Origin: Planctomycetia bacterium
GTDB taxonomy: Bacteria > Planctomycetota > Phycisphaerae > Phycisphaerales > SM1A02
Assembly (NCBI GenBank): GCA_005790605.1
Contig: SXUI01000058.1
Coordinates: 1 to 64,000 of the forward strand
Length of the DNA: 64,000 nt
Reading direction: 5' to 3'
Position 1 is the stretch's first letter, and every line of letters begins with the position of its first letter. Below the pieces are notes generated by a model. That model made no database searches. It saw only the letters and a program-made list of their open reading frames with translations, and was not told the origin of the DNA. The translations under genes and the position numbers were made by a program. Below are positions 35,872 to 44,476 of this stretch, one piece after another.

Positions 35872-36887
35872 CGCGCCCGCCGTCCTGCATATGAGGTGCG
35901 ACGATCAAGAAGCGCTGCTAAGGCTGGTCCTACCGACTCGTGTGTGTCCACCGTGAAGAAGTCCGCGCCAAACGCCCGTGTTGTTGTGGCGAGTTGCTCG
36001 ATGTGCTCGCGCATGACTTGGAGATACGCCGCGCGAATCGCTTGTGGATCTGTTTCAAGCGCGGGCTCGCCCTCCAGGCCAAGAAACGGCGCTGGTACAT
36101 CAAGCTCGAATCGAAGCTCCTGTCGATCAAGGGTCTGCACAAGCACGATGTCATCTTTGCGGTGTCGAAATCGAGCCAGCATGGCGCGGATTTCATCCAC
36201 TGGCCCAAGGAAATCACTCACGATAAAGAACAGTGCGCGATTGTGTACTTTGACGAGCGCCTGCTCGGCGGCCTTGGCGAAACTGGCCTGTCCCACCACT
36301 GGCTCGACCGCGAGCGCCTGCACGATCGCTCTCCATTGATCCCGCGCACCGCTCCGACGAAGCGCGGTGTGCAAGCCATCGGAAAAAGTCGCTACACCAA
36401 CACGATCGCCTTGTTGCAAACAGAGATACGCCAGTGCCGCTGTGATTGCGGTCGCGTGGTCCCATTTCGTCCAGTGTGAAGTTGCTCGCGAGGGATCCGT
36501 CCCTCCCCAACCAGTTTTCATGCCAAGCGAGCCATATCGCATGGAGCGTGATCGATCGATCAAGATGACCACATCGAGATTTGTCTCTTGTTCGTACCGC
36601 TTGACATACAACTTGTCCGTCCGCGCGAAGACCTTCCAATCAAGGGTTCGAATTGAATCGCCTGGTGTGTATTGCCGATGCTCTGCAAACTCAACGGCAA
36701 GCCCTTGGTAGGGGGAACGGTGCATGCCTGAAGAGAGTCCCTCCACAATCGCACGCGCGCGCAATTCAAATGGCGCAAGCTGCATCAGCGTTTCTGGCGC
36801 GAGGTACTCCTCGGCGCGCATTCGCTCGATTCGGTTGTGGGTCTTCACGCTGCGCCCCTTTCTATCTGGGGAAGAGTCGTTCCTCAA
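35868..36887 (-). CDS. DUF58-domain protein
   Basis: 339 residues. The DUF58 signature is EFAEHRQYTPGDSIRTLDWK followed by VFARTDKLYVKRYEQETN, after which a VWA-like fold has the intact metal site ILIDRSRSMRYGS. No membrane segment is seen, unlike many relatives. DUF58 proteins sit directly downstream of MoxR ATPases and are believed to be their partners in chaperoning or metal insertion. Start overlaps the moxR stop by 4 nt, and its stop overlaps the BatA-like start by 4 nt. Confidence 0.92.
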   Translation of the reverse strand: MRNDSSPDRKGRSVKTHNRIERMRAEEYLAPETLMQLAPFELRARAIVEGLSSGMHRSPYQGLAVEFAEHRQYTPGDSIRTLDWKVFARTDKLYVKRYEQETNLDVVILIDRSRSMRYGSLGMKTGWGGTDPSRATSHWTKWDHATAITAALAYLCLQQGDRVGVATFSDGLHTALRRSGARDQWRAIVQALAVEPVVGQASFAKAAEQALVKVHNRALFFIVSDFLGPVDEIRAMLARFRHRKDDIVLVQTLDRQELRFELDVPAPFLGLEGEPALETDPQAIRAAYLQVMREHIEQLATTTRAFGADFFTVDTHESVGPALAALLDRRTSYAGRRAR

Positions 36888-37954
36888 CGCACAGAAAGGT
36901 CGAGGCCTTTGCTTGTGTTTGGATCGGTTCCATCAGGGTGAACATGCGTGAGTATCGTGCGCAGTACATCATCCGCCTTCACGCCATCTGCTTCGGCATT
37001 GAAGTTCACCACGATGCGGTGACGCATGACTGGCAAGACCATGGCCTCAACATGTGCGGGCGTGACATGGGTTGCGCCCGAAAGAATTGCCTTCGCTTTC
37101 GCCGCAAGCACTAAAAACTGGCTTGCGCGAGGACCCGCGCCCCAAGCAAGGTAATCACGACAAATAGGAAGCGCATCGTCGTTCTCACGAACACGCGTTG
37201 CGCGCACGATGCGTACGGCGTACTTCGTGACATGATCCGCAACCGGGATCGAGCGCACGAGCGATTGAATCTCTGTGCATTGCGCTGTGCTGAGTACAAC
37301 TTCGGGCTCAACAGATTCTCGTGAAGTTGTCTTTCGAACGATTTCGAGTTCGTCCGCTTCGTTGGGGTACCCAATTCGCACATTGAACATGAATCGATCA
37401 AGTTGAGCTTCGGGGAGGGGATAGGTTCCTTCTTGCTCAATCGGATTCTGTGTCGCGAGCACAAAGAAGGGCGAGGGCAGCGCCATCGCTACTCCGCCAG
37501 AGGTGACCTGGCGTTCCTGCATTGCTTCGAGAAGCGCTGCTTGTGTCTTTGGTGGCGTCCGATTGATTTCATCCGCGAGAATCATGTTCGCGAAAATCGG
37601 TCCGCGGACAAAGCGAAGCTGTCGTGTGCCGGTTGACTTGTCCTCTTCAATCACCTCGGTACCGGTCATATCTGACGGCATGAGATCTGGAGTGAATTGA
37701 ATCCGAGTGAAATGCAGCGACATCGCTCGCGCGATCGTCGAAACAAGAAGCGTCTTGGCAAGTCCTGGGACTCCTTCGAGAAGCACATGTCCGCCACAGA
37801 ACATCGCAATGAGCACCTGTTCGAGCACTTCATCTTGCCCAACTATCGTGCGATGAATCTCTGTACGAAGCCGATCATATGCCGTGCGCACTTGAGCGAT
37901 AGAACTCGCACTGTCACTGCTTGCAAATGCGTGTCCACTGGGGGTGTCTTGCAT
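36884..37954 (-). CDS. MoxR-family AAA+ ATPase
   Basis: 356 residues, first gene of the operon. AAA_3 core: Walker A LLEGVPGLAKT, the segment FTPDLMPSDMTGTEVIEEDK, Walker B ILADEINRTPPKTQAALLEAM, sensor 1 FVLATQNPIEQEGTYPLPEA with arginine-finger region LDRFMF, and the C-terminal lid with WGAGPRASQFLVLAAKAKAI. MoxR ATPases act as chaperones that mature VWA-containing partners, which matches the following genes. The start is 109 bp from the divergent mutM. Confidence 0.95.
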   Translation of the reverse strand: MQDTPSGHAFASSDSASSIAQVRTAYDRLRTEIHRTIVGQDEVLEQVLIAMFCGGHVLLEGVPGLAKTLLVSTIARAMSLHFTRIQFTPDLMPSDMTGTEVIEEDKSTGTRQLRFVRGPIFANMILADEINRTPPKTQAALLEAMQERQVTSGGVAMALPSPFFVLATQNPIEQEGTYPLPEAQLDRFMFNVRIGYPNEADELEIVRKTTSRESVEPEVVLSTAQCTEIQSLVRSIPVADHVTKYAVRIVRATRVRENDDALPICRDYLAWGAGPRASQFLVLAAKAKAILSGATHVTPAHVEAMVLPVMRHRIVVNFNAEADGVKADDVLRTILTHVHPDGTDPNTSKGLDLSVR

Positions 37955-38063
37955 CGTGATGCTCCATCAACAAAGCTCATTTCTAGAAGCGAAATGGCAA
38001 GTGGTCACTATACCTTTGCGGTACAACGACCTTGACCGCTGTGATACACCTTGAAGATCTTGC

Positions 38064-38951
38064 ATGCCCGAATTGCCTGAGATTGAACACCTGCGCCGAA
38101 CGCTCGAGCCTCTGCTTGTTGGGCGCCGTATCGCGCAAGCCACGCTCCACCGACAGGACATGCTCTGCCAACTCGGCCCGCACTGTGCGACGCGCCAATC
38201 GATGATGGTGGGCGGGACGGTGAAAGCTCTTCATCGCCATGGGAAAAACTTTTCGATCGAAGTCCACGATGGTCGTGTTCTGGGTGTTCATTTAGGAATG
38301 ACAGCACAGTGCTTCGTCACAACCGCACAATCTGATGATCGTCAGCCGAAGAACCACCGGCATGCGGTGTGGATCCTGAGCCACCCTCAAGAGAAAACCT
38401 TGAGGGCCCGTTTGGTCTTTCGCGATCCACGCCGATTTGGTGGGCTCGTTGCCGCGGCAAGCCAAACTGAACTTGAAACACTGCGTTGGTCAAGACTCGG
38501 GACCGACGCACTCGCAGTACGCTCGGTGGAGTTCCGGCAACTGCTTCGATCGACACACCGATCGCTCAAATCCGCACTTCTCGATCAGTCGATGATCGCC
38601 GGGCTCGGCAACATCTATGTTGATGAGTCTCTCTTTGCTGCGCGGCTTCATCCTCTCTCGATTTCAAGTGCTCTGACTGCAGCGCAATCCAACCGATTGC
38701 ATCGCGCGATACAGAAAGTCTTGGTTCGTGCGATCGACGCCGGCGGAAGCACGCTCCGTGATTACCGCGATGGAAACGGTGACCGAGGAGCCTTCGTGCC
38801 AAAGCACCAGGTCTACGGTCGAGGCCGACTCCCTTGCTCCGTGTGTGGTGAGCAACTCGAACGGTCTGCAATTGCACAACGAACAAGTGTCTGGTGCTCA
38901 CAATGCCAGCAACGAGTTGGAATTACGGACGCGCGTTCTGCGATCGGGTAG
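38064..38951 (+). CDS. mutM: Formamidopyrimidine-DNA glycosylase
   Basis: 295 residues. Base-excision enzyme that removes 8-oxoguanine and formamidopyrimidines and nicks the abasic site. The N-terminus MPELPEIEHLRRTL provides Pro2 (the Schiff-base nucleophile) and Glu3. HRHGKNFSI holds the conserved Lys, AGLGNIYVDESLF the H2TH helix region, and the C-terminal zinc finger is CSVCGEQLERSAIAQ followed by a second Cys pair (CSQC). It is alone on this strand, between the divergent moxR operon and the convergent dnaA. Confidence 0.95.
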   Translation: MPELPEIEHLRRTLEPLLVGRRIAQATLHRQDMLCQLGPHCATRQSMMVGGTVKALHRHGKNFSIEVHDGRVLGVHLGMTAQCFVTTAQSDDRQPKNHRHAVWILSHPQEKTLRARLVFRDPRRFGGLVAAASQTELETLRWSRLGTDALAVRSVEFRQLLRSTHRSLKSALLDQSMIAGLGNIYVDESLFAARLHPLSISSALTAAQSNRLHRAIQKVLVRAIDAGGSTLRDYRDGNGDRGAFVPKHQVYGRGRLPCSVCGEQLERSAIAQRTSVWCSQCQQRVGITDARSAIG

Positions 38952-39350
38952 ATCGAGGATTTCGAAGATGCAGCCCACTACCACAGATTTCCACATCGAA
39001 CTCACAAGCTTGATGGAACTCAGCACGGTAAGTCGCGCGGGGATTAGTGTGCCAAACGGCATTGCCCGTTTGAAGACAGAGTAAATAATTTCATCTTCTT
39101 ACCTAGTTCAGAGCGCCGTCGTTTTGGGGGCTGAGGTTGCACTTTCCGCCATAAACCACGGTCGCTCAGCGTCTTATGTCATCAACGCGTTGTGAAGAAC
39201 CGTTCGCCGGGAAGTCGCTTGCCGTCCGCGAGATTCGATGCCAACCCAGATCTAGGTGTGGGCGGTCCAACGAAGTTGTCCACATCGACAACCACAACAC
39301 TTTGGTCGAACGATCGCGACAGGTTTTCCACCACCCCAATACCGCGGCAA
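38952..39350. other. 399-bp non-coding region beside dnaA; possible replication origin
   Basis: Between the convergent mutM and dnaA ends I see no credible gene. It contains DnaA-box-like sequences TTGTCCACA (39276-39284, one mismatch to TTATCCACA), TTTTCCACC (39324-39332) and a weaker ATTTCCACA (38987-38995). A locally AT-richer stretch lies around 39080-39105 (AGTAAATAATTTCATCTTC). This combination next to dnaA fits an origin, but the number of boxes is small and the assignment is a guess. Confidence 0.3.
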
Positions 39351-40739
39351 CTAGTTCTCGGCGGTATCGCCGAGTGCGCGCCTCTCGAGTTCCTTCTCGA
39401 TCCGCTGGCTGTCCGAGGCAAGTGGCTCTTCTTGTTCAAGCCGATCTCGGATGGTTTGGACAGCATGCATCACTGTCGTGTGATCTCGACCACCAAAGTA
39501 ACCACCAACCTCTTCGAGCGAAAACCGAGTGTGTTTTCGCGCCAAGAACATCGCTACATGTCTTGGCAGGACGATGGACTTGGTTCGGCGTGTAGAAAGG
39601 ATGTCGATTGGCCGAACCCCGTAGTAACGAGCAACGACTTCGATGATGGTCTGGAGTGTCGGCGTGGAACTCGAAGCCCTCGTTGGCTCGTCTTCAAGGG
39701 CGAGTTTCGCCAGTTCGAGCGTGATTGGCGCGCGATTGGCCATCGCAAGTCCGCGAATGCGCGTGAGCGCACCTTCAAGCTCGCGAATGTTGGAATCAAT
39801 CTTCGCGGCGACATACGCCGGCACATCATCCGGAAGCGCAAGTTGGTGAAGCGCCGCCTTCGCTTTCACGATAGCAACACGAGTTTCGAATGTTGGTCGA
39901 TCGATTCGCGCGACGAGTCCAGCGAGAAATCGACTCGTCAACCTTCGCTCAAGCGACGGGATTTCATCTGGTTGCGCGTCGGATGAAAGCACAATCTGGC
40001 GACCGAGTTGGCTCAGTGCGTTGAATGTGTGAAAAAACTCCTCCTGCGTTTGTTCGTGCTTTGACAGAAAATGGATGTCATCAATGACGAGGCAATCACA
40101 GGTGCGGAATCGATTTCTGAAATCTGGCATTCGGCCCGCTTTCACCGATTCATGGAAAAGATCCATGAATGTGTTGCAGGAGATGTAGCAGAGTCTCATC
40201 TGTGGATTCTTCCGCAACAACTCCTGGCAAATCGATTGCAGCAAGTGCGTCTTGCCAAGTCCGACTCCACCATGCACAAAGAATGGGTTGTAGGCCCGAC
40301 CGGGATTCTGAACCACCGCGCCAGCTGCGGCGTGCGCGAGTCGGTTGCCAGGTCCAATGACAAAGGAATCAAAGGTGTAGTCTGGTGAAATCACCATCTG
40401 CTCATCAAGCCACGACGGGAGTTCATTCCCATCACTCGATGAAATCACAGGGCGTGCCACCGGAACCCCGCGCCCAGTGGCGGTGAGTTGTTGATCTTCG
40501 GCGGGGCTCACGAATCGAACCACAACAAGGTGACCAGTGACCGCCTGCGCTGCTTCAGTGAATGGCTCAATACAACAGCGTTGTAGATACTTCAGTTGGA
40601 CTGGCTCTTGGACGACGAGTCGCAGCACCCCATCTTGCACCACACTTGGTTCGATGTTGTCGAACCAATGGCGACAGATATCTGTGTGCCGGCTTCGCAG
40701 GTGCCCAAGCAACGCAACTTTGAGTTCACTTCGGTTCAT
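39351..40739 (-). CDS. dnaA: Chromosomal replication initiator protein DnaA
   Basis: 462 residues from the ATG at 40739. Domain I is recognisable from SELKVALLGHLRSRHTDICR; domain III (AAA+) has Walker A VHGGVGLGKTHLLQ, Walker B CLVIDDIHFLSK and the arginine region ERRLTSRFLAGL. Domain IV has the DNA-binding signature GGRDHTTVMHAVQTIRDRL. Two upstream in-frame starts (ATG 40775, GTG 40820) would add 12 or 27 residues. It binds DnaA boxes to open the origin. No dnaN, recF or gyrB follows; a lone dnaA is common in planctomycetes. Confidence 0.96.
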   Translation of the reverse strand: MNRSELKVALLGHLRSRHTDICRHWFDNIEPSVVQDGVLRLVVQEPVQLKYLQRCCIEPFTEAAQAVTGHLVVVRFVSPAEDQQLTATGRGVPVARPVISSSDGNELPSWLDEQMVISPDYTFDSFVIGPGNRLAHAAAGAVVQNPGRAYNPFFVHGGVGLGKTHLLQSICQELLRKNPQMRLCYISCNTFMDLFHESVKAGRMPDFRNRFRTCDCLVIDDIHFLSKHEQTQEEFFHTFNALSQLGRQIVLSSDAQPDEIPSLERRLTSRFLAGLVARIDRPTFETRVAIVKAKAALHQLALPDDVPAYVAAKIDSNIRELEGALTRIRGLAMANRAPITLELAKLALEDEPTRASSSTPTLQTIIEVVARYYGVRPIDILSTRRTKSIVLPRHVAMFLARKHTRFSLEEVGGYFGGRDHTTVMHAVQTIRDRLEQEEPLASDSQRIEKELERRALGDTAEN

Positions 40740-40963
40740 GGTTGGGTTGCTGAGAGCGGAAGCACTACGCGCCATGTGGTCAGCCTTCTTGCGATGTACG
40801 CAAAGCAAAACATCAAACACAACGACGCGTTACGAAATACACATCACCACGGTTCTGACCGCGTCCTGCGGAGCACACACATCACAAGCTTCATCGAGAG
40901 TCACTTCCGTTGACTCAAGCGAAGGGAGACGAAGGTACGCCTTGAGTCGAGTTGCGTCAACCT

Positions 40964-42016
40964 CTAAGGCGTTGACTCTGCGCCCGACGATTGCTCGTCC
41001 AAGTCTGGTGCAGCCGGGAGCGCCTGTGGCGCCGGCGGAGCGAGCGTTGCCTCGCGCTCGGCGACGAGCGCTTGCGCAGCAGCGACTTGCGCTTCGTACC
41101 GCATTCGATTCATCCGGTGATCCATCAAGAGATGAACGCGCGGGAGGTGTTCGCCGCACAACTTCTGGAGCCGTTCGCGCGCGTACGGAATGGTTGTCCT
41201 CCGCGATGCGTGCACGATGACAACCGACTCAGCTTCCCAAACATGGAGGAGTCGGACAAGGTCCTCAACATGAATGTGTTTGCCAGTACTCGCTCGAGCG
41301 CGGTGTTCTGGTTCGAAAAATGTGCACTCCACAATGACGATCTTTGCCTTCGCGAATTCATTGCGTACAAGAAACTCTCCGGGCTCTGTATCACCGGTGT
41401 ACGCGACCAACGGGATTTCTACGAGGCTTGTAATCTCGGTCCCAGCGTGTCGAAGTTCACGCAGGCGGTCTTGCGGAACATCCCGATACTCTTCCTTGAG
41501 CTTGCTGCGTCGTTCTACAGCAGCAAAACCAAGGCTTGGAACAGTGTGACTCGTTTCGATCGCGCGAAGAGAGATATTGTTCTTGATTTGAAACTCGGAT
41601 TCTGGTGCGAGTGGAATGATCTCGGATGGCGTGCGCTGTCGCTCGAGTGGTTCCCAAGCGCGCAACATCGCTCGCAATGGAGCTTCAAGTTCCGGATGGC
41701 ACACACACTTGCCCACACTTCCCCGCACAGCAGGCTGTCCAGTGTCTGGTTGATGGGTTTCCGCACCAATCTTTTGAAAGTGTCGTTGACTGAACCAGTA
41801 CGGAAGTCCGCCGATGTGGTCCATATGTGCGTGTGAAAGCGCAACCACAGAGGCAGAAAGCGATGCGCGAGTGCATTGCCCCATGTCAAAGCACACATCA
41901 AGTTCTGGAACCTGAACAACAGTTTGTTCGCCTGCGACGCTTATGCCCTGCACTCGGTACGGCGGGCAGTAAAGAAAACCTAACTGGCCCTCTCGGGCGG
42001 GTGGACTTGGTAACAC
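40964..42016 (-). CDS. MBL-fold metallo-hydrolase (RNase Z-like)
   Basis: About 350 residues from GTG 42016. The metal-binding signature is VALSHAHMDHIGGLPYW; later ligands lie in ETSHTVPSLGF, VAYTGDTEPGEF and VVIVHASRR. The N-terminal YRVQGISVAGEQTVVQVPEL and FDMGQC match hydrolases related to ribonuclease Z, though there is no tRNase-type exosite arm. The C-terminus is Ala/Pro-rich. The start was chosen because AGGAG sits 8 nt upstream and homology begins shortly after; the open frame continues upstream to a GTG at 42139. Substrate unknown. Confidence 0.82.
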   Translation of the reverse strand: MLPSPPAREGQLGFLYCPPYRVQGISVAGEQTVVQVPELDVCFDMGQCTRASLSASVVALSHAHMDHIGGLPYWFSQRHFQKIGAETHQPDTGQPAVRGSVGKCVCHPELEAPLRAMLRAWEPLERQRTPSEIIPLAPESEFQIKNNISLRAIETSHTVPSLGFAAVERRSKLKEEYRDVPQDRLRELRHAGTEITSLVEIPLVAYTGDTEPGEFLVRNEFAKAKIVIVECTFFEPEHRARASTGKHIHVEDLVRLLHVWEAESVVIVHASRRTTIPYARERLQKLCGEHLPRVHLLMDHRMNRMRYEAQVAAAQALVAEREATLAPPAPQALPAAPDLDEQSSGAESTP

Positions 42017-42336
42017 GGGCAGGACTCCTGAAGACAACGCCTTCGCGTAGTCAAAGGTAAAAGTGAAGCACTGAGCGTACCGGATTCGTCGAGCACCCGG
42101 GTCACGATTTGTAAGCCACCCAACGGCGCCCCATAACACTCAACCCCGTTCACGCACGCGATTTGGTTGGTCTGTAGTGATTGCACAACCTATCCGTTCC
42201 GATCCACGCATCCTTCCACCAAGAGCAGCGTCTCGACTTGGTCGATCTCACTCTAGAACGAACTCTTTTCCCTAGATCCAAGTTTGGCGGTCGTTGGAGA
42301 TTGTCTCACAACCCGCGGCTCTGATTGAGTTGAGGC
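42017..42336. other. Divergent intergenic region
   Basis: The 320 bp between the MBL hydrolase start chosen here and the diguanylate cyclase. The part up to 42139 is open in the hydrolase frame and may be coding if the upstream GTG is used. In the rest I see no gene, RNA or clear repeat; the promoters of both neighbours must lie here. Confidence 0.5.
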
Positions 42337-43266
42337 ATGAGTAACGCAGCGAACAAAGTTTGGAAGCTCTTGTTCATCGATTCGAGCGAATGGATGCATC
42401 GGTTGGTGCGCAACCGATTGAGCACCGATCAGCTCGAGATGATGTCTGCGTTCACTGGAGCGGATGGCATCAATCTCACTCGAGCGGAGAAACCAGATGT
42501 CATCTTGCTTGACAGCGATCTCTCGGACATGTCTGGGATTGAGTGTCTCACGAGCCTCAAGCAATGCAGTGAGTCCTCAGGGATTCCTGTCATCTACGCA
42601 AGCGCAACCGATGAGCCTCTCGAGCGCGTGAATGCGTTTGATCGTGGGGCGCACGACTTTGTGATGCGACCATTTGAGTTTCTTGAGCTCGGTGCACGAA
42701 TCAATGTCGCCTGTCGCATGCAGGGCTTGATCTACATGCTTGCACAGCGCGCGCAGCTTGACGGGCTGACCGGGCTTTGGAATAGGGCGTACTTCAATAC
42801 ACGACTCGCGGCGGAGCACGCAGAGTCGAGGCGATACCAGCGACCAACATCCTTGATTATGACGGATGTGGATCGCTTCAAGTCAATCAACGACCGTTAT
42901 GGGCATCCGTTCGGCGACACAGTGCTTGTGCAGTTCGCGGCGCTTCTTGCTGGATCACGGGTGAGTGATGTTGCGTGCCGTTATGGAGGCGAGGAGTTTG
43001 CATTGATTCTTCCAGGTGTCTCGATTCCCGAAGCACACGAGGTTGCGGACCGCATTCGAACGAACCTCATGCAACTTTGTTGGCCGAAGCAACACGATCT
43101 TCAAGTCACCGCAAGCTTTGGGGTTGCTGGGTCAGAGAGCCTGAGTCAATCGAGTCCATGGGAAGAACTCGTGGAGTGCGCGGACGCTGCGCTGTATGCG
43201 GCAAAACGCCGCGGGCGCAACCAGGTCGTCAGCGCCCCGGGTCTTTCCTTTCGCGCAACAGGCTGA
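42337..43266 (+). CDS. Response regulator diguanylate cyclase (REC-GGDEF)
   Basis: 309 residues, cytoplasmic. The receiver domain (1-125) has the phosphoacceptor Asp59 in VILLDSDLSDMSG. The conserved Lys that contacts the phosphate is replaced by Arg111 in FVMRPFEF, and the usual N-terminal acidic pair is reduced to one Asp (LLFIDSSEWM). The GGDEF domain (about 140-305) begins DGLTGLWNRAYF and is intact: YGGEEFALILP at the active site with RVSD five residues earlier as the inhibitory I-site. It should make cyclic di-GMP and be subject to product inhibition. No histidine kinase is adjacent. Confidence 0.92.
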   Translation: MSNAANKVWKLLFIDSSEWMHRLVRNRLSTDQLEMMSAFTGADGINLTRAEKPDVILLDSDLSDMSGIECLTSLKQCSESSGIPVIYASATDEPLERVNAFDRGAHDFVMRPFEFLELGARINVACRMQGLIYMLAQRAQLDGLTGLWNRAYFNTRLAAEHAESRRYQRPTSLIMTDVDRFKSINDRYGHPFGDTVLVQFAALLAGSRVSDVACRYGGEEFALILPGVSIPEAHEVADRIRTNLMQLCWPKQHDLQVTASFGVAGSESLSQSSPWEELVECADAALYAAKRRGRNQVVSAPGLSFRATG

Positions 43267-43278
43267 GGTGACGCCTGT

Positions 43279-44394
43279 TCAGGACTTGCGCTTGAGAAGG
43301 TCACGCATGCCTTCGTGCGTTTCACGCGCTGCGCCCACCAACAAGTCAACCTGCTCTTCTGCGTGATATGAGCTCCGGACGAGTGGCCCACTCTCGCACA
43401 CACGGAACCCGTACTCAAGCGCCGCAGCGCGGTACTCCACGAACTTCTCTGGTGTCACCCAACGCTCGATGGGAAGGTGGTTTCGTGTGGGCTGAAGATA
43501 TTGACCGATGGTGATGATCTCGGCGTGGGTCTTGTCTTGCACATCACGCAAGAGCTCGAAGACTTCCTCGTCTTTCTCGCCAATACCAACCATGATGCCC
43601 GTCTTCGTGACGAGTCCAGCGTCATGAATCTGGTTCAAGACACGAAGTGAGCGTTCGTACTTGGCCTGAGGTCGCACCGCGGGGTGCATACGCTTCACGG
43701 TTTCCATGTTGTGGGCGAGAATCTCGGGTCGCGCGTCGATGACGACCTGCAGAGCAGCCTCATCTCCGCAGAAGTCGCCAACCAGCACTTCAACTGACAT
43801 CTCGGGGCACGCTTCGTGTGTCCGCCGAATCGTCTCTGCCCAGATTGCAGCACCGCCATCAGGAAGCTCATCTCGATTCACACTCGTGATGACGACATGG
43901 CGGAGTTTCATGAGTCGCAAACTCTCTGCAACGCGTTTGGGTTCGTCGAGATCAACTGACGCAGGTCGCCCGGTTTTCACATTACAGAACCCGCACGACC
44001 TCGTGCATGTGTCTCCGAGGATCATGATGGTCGCCGTGCCGCGACCCCAACACTCACCCATGTTTGGACAGGAAGCTTCCTGACACACAGTGTGGAGTTT
44101 GTGGTCGTCCACGATCTTTTTGATTCGATCAAATCCTTCACCACCAGGCACTCGCGCGCGAAGCCAATCTGGCTTGCGACCAATGCGCATTTGGGAAGGC
44201 GCATCTTGATTGTTGAGCACCATGCCTGCGAGGTTGATGAGCGACACGCCCGTGGACCGTGCGGTGTCTCCACCAAGGGGCTTTGGATGGCGCGCCAAGG
44301 TTCGCGCAACAGCGTCCGATCTTGCGGTCGCTCGGACGCACACCTCAGAGTCGGAACGAGAAGCAGGGGATTGCGAAACAGCATCCTCGAGCAT
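43279..44394 (-). CDS. lipA: Lipoyl synthase
   Basis: 371 residues. Radical-SAM enzyme that inserts two sulfurs into octanoyl chains on lipoyl domains. The auxiliary cluster Cys are in CQEASCPNMGEC and the radical-SAM Cys in CTRSCGFCNVKTG; VGDFCGDEAAL, HNMETVKRMHP and the late SGPLVRSSYHAEEQ complete the family pattern. The first 60 residues are an unconserved extension; homology starts at about RIGRKPDWLR, and an internal ATG at 44223 would give the usual 315-residue size. TACACT 9 nt before 44394 favours the longer form. It is divergent from the M16 protease gene. Confidence 0.94.
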   Translation of the reverse strand: MLEDAVSQSPASRSDSEVCVRATARSDAVARTLARHPKPLGGDTARSTGVSLINLAGMVLNNQDAPSQMRIGRKPDWLRARVPGGEGFDRIKKIVDDHKLHTVCQEASCPNMGECWGRGTATIMILGDTCTRSCGFCNVKTGRPASVDLDEPKRVAESLRLMKLRHVVITSVNRDELPDGGAAIWAETIRRTHEACPEMSVEVLVGDFCGDEAALQVVIDARPEILAHNMETVKRMHPAVRPQAKYERSLRVLNQIHDAGLVTKTGIMVGIGEKDEEVFELLRDVQDKTHAEIITIGQYLQPTRNHLPIERWVTPEKFVEYRAAALEYGFRVCESGPLVRSSYHAEEQVDLLVGAARETHEGMRDLLKRKS

Positions 44395-44403
44395 GGGTCG
44401 TCA

Positions 44404-44409
44404 AGTGTA
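44404..44409 (-). promoter_or_regulatory. -10-like hexamer TACACT upstream of lipA
   Basis: On the minus strand TACACT lies 9 nt before the upstream lipA ATG (44394). Confidence 0.35.
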
Positions 44410-44464
44410 GACCGAGCGAATCAACGAAGTTGTGGAACCGCGAAAGCCAAACGGAATTCGCCGT

Positions 44465-44470
44465 TACCCT
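44465..44470 (+). promoter_or_regulatory. -10-like hexamer TACCCT upstream of the M16 peptidase
   Basis: TACCCT with exactly 6 nt before the ATG at 44477. It supports that start over the in-frame ATG at 44432. Confidence 0.4.
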
Positions 44471-44476
44471 GACCAC

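Noticed and set aside
42017-42139. N-terminal extension of the MBL hydrolase to the GTG at 42139
   Set aside because: Sequence is not like the family and the GTG at 42016 has AGGAG at proper spacing; the extension cannot be fully excluded.
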